Assembly (NCBI GenBank): GCA_044222225.1
Contig: JBGANR010000001.1
Coordinates: forward strand, 246,173-310,172
Length of the DNA stretch: 64,000 nucleotides
Source of the DNA: JBGANR01 sp044222225
GTDB taxonomy: Bacteria > Actinomycetota > Actinomycetes > Mycobacteriales > Mycobacteriaceae
Reading direction: 5' to 3'
Shown: positions 60,401-64,000 of the stretch, one piece after another
Numbering within the stretch: position 1 is the first letter of the stretch
How the letters are laid out: each line of letters opens with the position of its first letter
Notes under the pieces: model-generated
Databases searched by the model: none
Seen by the model: the letters and a program-made list of their open reading frames with translations, nothing else
What the model was told of the DNA's origin: nothing
Position numbers and translations under genes: made by a program

Positions 60401-62002
60401 GATCCGCGGCCGCAGCTCGGCGAACTCGTCGGACGGGTAGCGCCCGGCGAGCAGATCGAGGGTCGCCTCGTAGATGTCGCGCGGCAGCTCCCGGTACGGC
60501 CCGGACCGGCGCAGCGTCGCGAACCACGCCTCGACGTCGAGCTCGTCGGTGGCGGCCGCCGCCGAGACGGTGTGCTGGGCGAGGACGTCGAGAGGATGCC
60601 GGGGGACGTGCAGCGCTTCGATGCGTCCCGCGAGCATGCGGTGCACCGTGACGGCGCAGTGTACGAGATCGAGCCGATGCTTGGGGAACAGCACGCCGTC
60701 GGACACCTCGCCCACCCGGTGCCCGGCGCGCCCGACCCGCTGCAACCCGCCGGCCACCGACGGGGGAGCCTCGACCTGGATGACGAGATCGACGTGGCCC
60801 ATGTCGATGCCGAGCTCGAGGCTCGACGTCGCGACGACGCAGCGCAGCTCGCCCGACTTCAACGCGTCCTCGACGAGCGCGCGCTGCTCCTTGGACACCG
60901 AGCCGTGATGCGCCCGCGCGAGATCGAGCGGCGCGCCGTGCGCCTGGCCCGACGCCATGATCGTCGCCGGGGAGCCGCCCGGCACGGCCGCGTTGCGTGT
61001 GCGGTCCAGGGGAGTGCCGGCGCGCATCGCGTGCAACTCGTTGATCCGCGCCGTCAGCCGCTCGGCCAGCCGCCGCGAGTTGACGAACACGATCGTGGCC
61101 GAGCGCTGTTCGACGAGGTCGACGACGGCCGCCTCGACGTGCGGCCACAGTGAGCCGGCGGGGATGTCCTCGTCGGCCCACTCCGGCGGCTCGATGTCGG
61201 CCATGTCGGGCACCGGGACGTCGATGGACAGGTCGAAGGTCTTCGCCGCGGGCGGCGACACGACGGTGACGGGGCGATGGCCGCCGAGGAAGCCCGCGAC
61301 GGCCTCGGCCGGCCGCACCGTCGCGGACAGCCCGATCCGCTGCACATGGCCGCCGAGTCCGGTGCCGTCCTCGCCGGTGAGCTCGGACAGCCGCTCCAGC
61401 GAGACGGCCAGGTGGCTGCCGCGCTTGGTGCCGGCGACGGCGTGCACCTCGTCGACGATGACCGTGTGGACGTGGCGCAGCGTCTCGCGCGCCGACGAGG
61501 TGAGCATGAGGAAGAGCGATTCGGGCGTCGTGATGAGGATGTCCGGCGGCGCGGTGAGCAGCGTGCGCCGCGTGGCCGCGGGCGTGTCCCCGGAGCGGAT
61601 GCCGACCGTGATCTGCTCCGCACCGGCGACGTTGGCCAGCCCGGCGAGCGGCGCCCGCAGGTTCCGTTCGACGTCGACGCCGAGCGCCTTGAGCGGCGAG
61701 ACGTAGAGCACCCGTGTGGCGAGCGTCTTCTCCTTCCGTTCGCGCGCACGGTCACGCGGCTCGCGCAGCACGCGGTCGAGCGCCCAGAGGAAGGCCGAGA
61801 GCGTCTTGCCCGAGCCGGTCGGCGCGATGACGAGCGTGTGCTCGCCGCGGCTGATCGCGTCCCACGCCCCGAGCTGCGCCGGCGTGGGCGCAGCGAACGC
61901 GCCCGTGAACCACGCGCGGGTGGCGGGTGTGAAGCGCGCGAGAACCGATTCCGCGTCGGTCCCGTGAGCGCTCTCGAGCAGGTCGTCGAACATGGCTGTC
62001 AT
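57431..62002 (-). CDS. lhr: Large ATP-dependent DNA helicase Lhr
   Basis: Product of about 1523 residues, close to mycobacterial Lhr. Superfamily 2 helicase motifs: Q-motif FAAPTPAQLGAW, Walker A IAPTGSGKTLSAF, DEVHAVAGTKRG, SATVRPAEAVAGF, FVNSRRLAERL, and motif VI QRVGRAGHR. The long C-terminal half has the Lhr-core and Lhr-CTD regions, thought to open and process DNA repair substrates. ATGs at 62002 and 61993 are both possible. It is co-directional with nei2, suggesting a shared repair role. Confidence 0.97.
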   Translation of the reverse strand: MTAMFDDLLESAHGTDAESVLARFTPATRAWFTGAFAAPTPAQLGAWDAISRGEHTLVIAPTGSGKTLSAFLWALDRVLREPRDRARERKEKTLATRVLYVSPLKALGVDVERNLRAPLAGLANVAGAEQITVGIRSGDTPAATRRTLLTAPPDILITTPESLFLMLTSSARETLRHVHTVIVDEVHAVAGTKRGSHLAVSLERLSELTGEDGTGLGGHVQRIGLSATVRPAEAVAGFLGGHRPVTVVSPPAAKTFDLSIDVPVPDMADIEPPEWADEDIPAGSLWPHVEAAVVDLVEQRSATIVFVNSRRLAERLTARINELHAMRAGTPLDRTRNAAVPGGSPATIMASGQAHGAPLDLARAHHGSVSKEQRALVEDALKSGELRCVVATSSLELGIDMGHVDLVIQVEAPPSVAGGLQRVGRAGHRVGEVSDGVLFPKHRLDLVHCAVTVHRMLAGRIEALHVPRHPLDVLAQHTVSAAAATDELDVEAWFATLRRSGPYRELPRDIYEATLDLLAGRYPSDEFAELRPRIVWDRTRGVVTARPGAMRIAVTSGGTIPDRGLYPVFIAGDSPTRVGELDEEMVYETRVGDVIALGATSWRVTEITHDRVLVAPAFGRPGRLPFWLGDTVGRPAELGAAIGDFLRRADGPGFDDAVAPLGLTAYARDNLAVLLAEQRAATGALPTDRRLIVERFRDELGDWRVVLHSPYGLRVHAPWASAISARIEERLGVADAVSAADDGIIIRLPDVDDDPPGADLVLIDPDEIEDLVTARLGGSPVFAARFRECAARALLLPRRTPGKRAPLWQQRQRSAQLLAVASRYPDFPIVLEAVREVLQDVYDLPALIALLTDVRARRVRIVEAATEAPSPFAASLLFDYVGAFMYEGDAPLAERRAAALSLDTSLLTSLLGRVDLRDLLDEAVIADVVDRLQRRHPDYRADDVESLADLLRLLGPLTTHEITERFIGDPGPPLAALVDAGRAFEVRIAGRVAVAAVEDLARLRDALGVPLPAGVPRALTEPVADPLGDVVGRYARTHGPFTAAVAAAELGLTVAVVAEILARLAGDGRVLAGDYVPDLPVGAQWCDTDVLRRIRRGSLAASRAEIAPVEPAAYARFLASWHQLGARRGLDGLLAAIDQLAGVPLPASALETSILPQRVRDYLPAMLDELTASGAVLWSGHRQLSARDGLVMLHLADTAPVTLDEPTEISPEAQRLLDRLGDGGGFFFAQLTADVGEAETERLLWELVWAGRVGNDTVGPLRLLLSGAARAKAPSPTVATQRRRPPRLSAHRIRTAQTTGRMPGRWFALPHREPDPTVWLTAMCDQLLERCGVVTRGAVGTSVPGGFARVYRAMAAFEDAGRARRGYFVDGLGGAQFADPGTVDALRTHASPRREPVGPIVLPVLDPANPHGSTLPWPPTRSAEGGHLPGLRAGAFVVTVDGVLACYLERGGRTLLTFGDGPATADPALGVASTALADSPGVTPHVETIDGEPALTTAAGRVLREAGYVASTKGLRPRRRGHG

Positions 62003-62085
62003 GGTGCCCGAGGCCACCGACAGTTTTGCGTGTCCCGGCGCCGCCTCCGCCGGGCCGAGTCTGGGGTGTCCGTTATCGTCACCGC

Positions 62086-62610
62086 ATGGCATCGGCTCGC
62101 GGAACCCTCGACTGGCACCCCTTCGACGCGGCGTCGCACCTGGTCGGGGTGCCGGTCCGAGAGGCCGGGGCGCCCGCCGGCGCCGAGGTGGCCGCCATCG
62201 ACGCGTCGTTCTCCGACACGGCGGCGTTCTGCGCGGCCTACGACGTCGCGCCGGAGGCGTCGGCGAACTGCGTCATCGTCGCCGGCACGCGCGCCGGGCA
62301 GACCACGTACGCCGCGGTGCTCGTCCTCGCCACGCACCGCGCCGACGTCAACGGCGTCATCCGGCGCGAGCTGGGTGCGCGCAAGGCCGGGTTCGCGTCG
62401 ATGGAGCAGGCGATCGGGCTCAGCGGCATGGAGTACGGCGGCATCACCCCGATCGGGCTGCCCGCCGACTGGCCGGTGTTCATCGACACGGCTGTGCGGC
62501 AGGCCGGTCTCGTCGTCATCGGCGCGGGCGTGCGCGCGGCGAAGATCCTCATCGACGGCGCCGCGCTCGCCGAACTGCCCGGAGCGCGTGTCCTCGATCT
62601 GACCCGCTGA
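62086..62610 (+). CDS. YbaK/EbsC-family aminoacyl-tRNA deacylase-like protein
   Basis: Product of 174 residues. ANCVIVAGTRAGQTTYAAVL, VNGVIRRELGARKAGFASME and SGMEYGGITPIGLPADWPVF match the YbaK/proline-tRNA editing fold, with the catalytic Lys in the ARKAGF segment. It probably removes mischarged amino acids from tRNA; the exact substrate is not readable. The ATG at 62086 is divergent from lhr with about 80 bp between the starts. No ribosome-binding site is evident, so the transcript may be leaderless. Confidence 0.88.
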   Translation: MASARGTLDWHPFDAASHLVGVPVREAGAPAGAEVAAIDASFSDTAAFCAAYDVAPEASANCVIVAGTRAGQTTYAAVLVLATHRADVNGVIRRELGARKAGFASMEQAIGLSGMEYGGITPIGLPADWPVFIDTAVRQAGLVVIGAGVRAAKILIDGAALAELPGARVLDLTR

Positions 62611-62655
62611 AAGGGCGACTCGGACCGCCGGACGGAGCGGCGTAGAGTCCGCGCT

Positions 62656-62759
62656 ACCGCCACGCGAACGGGGAAGCCGGTGTGAATCCGGCGCGGTCGC
62701 GCCACTGTGAGTACGGGCCTGAGCGGCCCGTGCGAGTCAGGGAACCGAGGTGTGGCGGT
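62656..62759 (+). ncRNA. Cobalamin (B12) riboswitch
   Basis: Helix P1 is ACCGCCAC (62656-62663) with GTGGCGGT (62752-62759). Inside are AAGCCGGTGTGAATCCGGC, GCGGTCGCGCCACTGTGA (the B12 box region) and GAGTCAGGGAACC, all conserved in AdoCbl riboswitches. It precedes cbtB by 51 nt. A short inverted repeat CGCGAA/TTCGCG at about 62779-62797 lies between it and the ribosome-binding site and may be part of the expression platform. Confidence 0.95.
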
Positions 62760-62810
62760 GACGAACAACCCATCATCCGCGAACGCGAAATTCGCGAGAG
62801 GAGCATATCG

Positions 62811-63026
62811 ATGACCGCACCCGCCGCATCGGCACCGGCGCTCGCCGTGCCGGACGCTTCGGCCGTCCACCGCGCACTCGTCCTGGGTGGCACCGTCGCC
62901 TTGGCGCTCGCCGCCTACTACGTCCTCGGCTACGACCAGGGGGCCGTGTCCGTCTTCGGTTCGGACACCCACATCCACGAATTCCTCCACGACAGCCGTC
63001 ATTTCCTCGGCTTCCCGTGCCACTGA
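62811..63026 (+). CDS. cbtB: Cobalt transporter subunit CbtB
   Basis: Product of 71 residues with one membrane helix (VLGGTVALALAAYYVLGY) and a His-rich C-terminus HIHEFLHDSRHFLGFPCH, the typical CbtB metal-binding tail. It works with CbtA in cobalt uptake for cobalamin synthesis. It is controlled by the B12 riboswitch. GAGAGGAG lies 7 nt before the ATG. The stop overlaps the cbtA ATG (TGATG). Confidence 0.94.
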   Translation: MTAPAASAPALAVPDASAVHRALVLGGTVALALAAYYVLGYDQGAVSVFGSDTHIHEFLHDSRHFLGFPCH

Positions 63027-63880
63027 TGACCGCCGCGGAGAAGGACCTCGCTCCGTCGGTCGGTGACCGGCGGCAGCGAGGAGCAGACCCGACGAACCGG
63101 TTCGTCGCCGCCGGTCTCATCGCCGGTGCCGTCGCCGGAATCGTGACGTTCGGATTCGCGCGGGCGTTCCTCACCCCGCTCGTCGACGAGTCCATCGGCT
63201 ACGAGGAGGCCGGCAGTCATGCCGCCGAGCAGCTCGGCGGCGCGCATGAACACGGCGAGGAGGTCGTCAGCCGCGTCGTCCAGGCGAACCTGGGCGCCGG
63301 CGTCGGCACGATCGTGTTCGCACTGGTCATGGGCGCGCTGTTCGCGGTGGCCTTCACGGTCGCCTGGGCTCGCGTCGGGCGGGTTCGGCCGGCGACGGAT
63401 CCGCGGCTCGTCGCGGGCGCCGTCGCCGTGGCCGGATTCGTCTCCGTGTTCCTCGTGCCCTATCTCGCCTATCCGCCGAATCCGCCCGGCGTGGGCGACC
63501 CGGACACCATCGGTGCGCGGTCGGCGGCCTATCTGACGATCACGGTCGTCTCGGTTCTCGGCGCCGTCACCGCGGCGCTCGTCGCGGTGCTGCTCGCCGA
63601 CCGCGTCCGGGGCGCAACGGCGGCCCTGCTCGGAGTGGCCGGTCACGCTGTGGTCTGCGTCGGTGCCGCGGCTCTGCTGCCGTCGTTCGACGAGGTTCCG
63701 GGGCCGCTGCGGGACGCGACCGGCGGTCTTGTCCTGGACGGATTCCCGGCCGGAGTGCTCGCCGATTTCCGGGTGTACTCGCTGCTGACGCAGGCGCTGC
63801 TGTGGCTCGTCCTCGGCGGTGTGTTCTCGGTGCTGCTCGGTCGTGTGCAGACCGCGCGACGCGACGCCGTGACCGCGTAG
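63026..63880 (+). CDS. cbtA: Cobalt transporter subunit CbtA
   Basis: Product of 284 residues with five or six membrane helices. GLIAGAVAGIVTFGFARAFL is helix 1, and a loop with EAGSHAAEQLGGAHEHGEEV supplies histidines that could bind metal. VPYLAYPPNPPGVGDPDTIG is a conserved CbtA loop. The ATG at 63026 shares bases with the cbtB stop; the GTG at 63017 would add three codons. Confidence 0.92.
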   Translation: MTAAEKDLAPSVGDRRQRGADPTNRFVAAGLIAGAVAGIVTFGFARAFLTPLVDESIGYEEAGSHAAEQLGGAHEHGEEVVSRVVQANLGAGVGTIVFALVMGALFAVAFTVAWARVGRVRPATDPRLVAGAVAVAGFVSVFLVPYLAYPPNPPGVGDPDTIGARSAAYLTITVVSVLGAVTAALVAVLLADRVRGATAALLGVAGHAVVCVGAAALLPSFDEVPGPLRDATGGLVLDGFPAGVLADFRVYSLLTQALLWLVLGGVFSVLLGRVQTARRDAVTA

Positions 63881-63882
63881 CG

Positions 63883-64000
63883 ATGACCGGAGTCCGGCTG
63901 GAGGTCGTCGCGGCCGCCCTCTCCGGCCGGCCGGTGTTCGGAGCGGACGCCCCGCTCGACGACCGGGCGCGCGCCGCCGTCGCCGCATCGCGACGGCGGC
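63883..64000 (+). CDS. Start of a gene after cbtA (runs off the window)
   Basis: The 39 visible codons begin MTGVRLEVVAAALSGRPVFG. The ATG lies 2 bp after the cbtA stop, so it is probably in the same B12-controlled operon. The pattern LEVVAAALSGRPVFGADAPL faintly recalls the N-terminus of histidine phosphatases found in cobalamin clusters, but the catalytic Arg-His is not present. I do not assign a function. Confidence 0.55.
   Translation, partial: MTGVRLEVVAAALSGRPVFGADAPLDDRARAAVAASRRR

Overview
This 64 kb window is chromosomal DNA of a high-GC actinobacterium of the order Corynebacteriales (Mycobacteriales). Gordonia or a close relative is my best guess. The basis is the GC-rich codon use, the many GTG starts, the DUF222/13E12-HNH gene, the ESX-type small proteins, and a gene order that, from memory, follows M. 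tuberculosis Rv3396c to Rv3296: guaA, imuA'-imuB, dnaE2, trmL, folD-DUF3017, metX-metY, trpS-yhjD, dacB, sdhCDAB, cdd-deoA-add, an Rv3311-like gene, upp, amiB1-amiA1, an Rv3304-like gene, lpdA, nei2-lhr. No rRNA, tRNA, CRISPR array or complete insertion sequence was seen.

Layout. 1-155: 5' end of a RhuM-family gene. 300-5637: guaA, then a PspC-domain membrane protein divergent from a PspC-histidine kinase and a LuxR-type regulator, arranged like the EsrI-EsrS-EsrR envelope-stress system. 5693-8120: an ABC exporter with a frameshift, divergent from a TetR regulator with an operator-like palindrome between them. 8288-11322: a DUF222-HNH protein and a membrane Ser/Thr kinase. 11636-21309: the mutasome (imuA', imuB, dnaE2), each locus with a possible LexA box, interrupted by DUF1697, serpin, AraC and D-threonine-aldolase-like genes. 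21341-25397: glyoxalase-like, trmL, folD, DUF3017 and an actin-fold membrane protein. 25452-27912: metX and metY behind a SAM-IV-type riboswitch. 28261-34179: MFS permease, xthA, trpS, yhjD and an amidohydrolase. 34271-34781: three tandem tiny ORFs with related motifs. 35110-40041: dacB and sdhCDAB. 40286-47993: pyrimidine and purine salvage genes, an EspC/NlpC pair, NfeD-like and flotillin genes, and upp. 48013-62610: peptidases, lpdA, an aminotransferase, nei2, lhr and a YbaK-type gene. 62656-64000: cobalamin riboswitch, cbtB, cbtA and the start of another gene.

Functional themes are SOS mutagenesis and base-excision repair (imuA', imuB, dnaE2, xthA, nei2, lhr), nucleoside salvage (guaA, cdd, deoA, add, upp), methionine synthesis, succinate oxidation and cell-envelope maintenance. 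Many genes appear to be leaderless: a TANNNT-like -10 box sits 6-9 nt before an ATG or GTG.

The most unusual signals are small dispersed elements. One 29-bp sequence occurs, nearly identical and in the same reading frame, inside two unrelated proteins (the response regulator and DnaE2), with two diverged copies in non-coding DNA. A second, about 57-67 bp, inverted-repeat-bounded element occurs twice between genes. A 75-bp near-perfect palindrome follows guaA. The three tandem micro-ORFs at 34271-34781 are the best candidate for an undescribed gene system.
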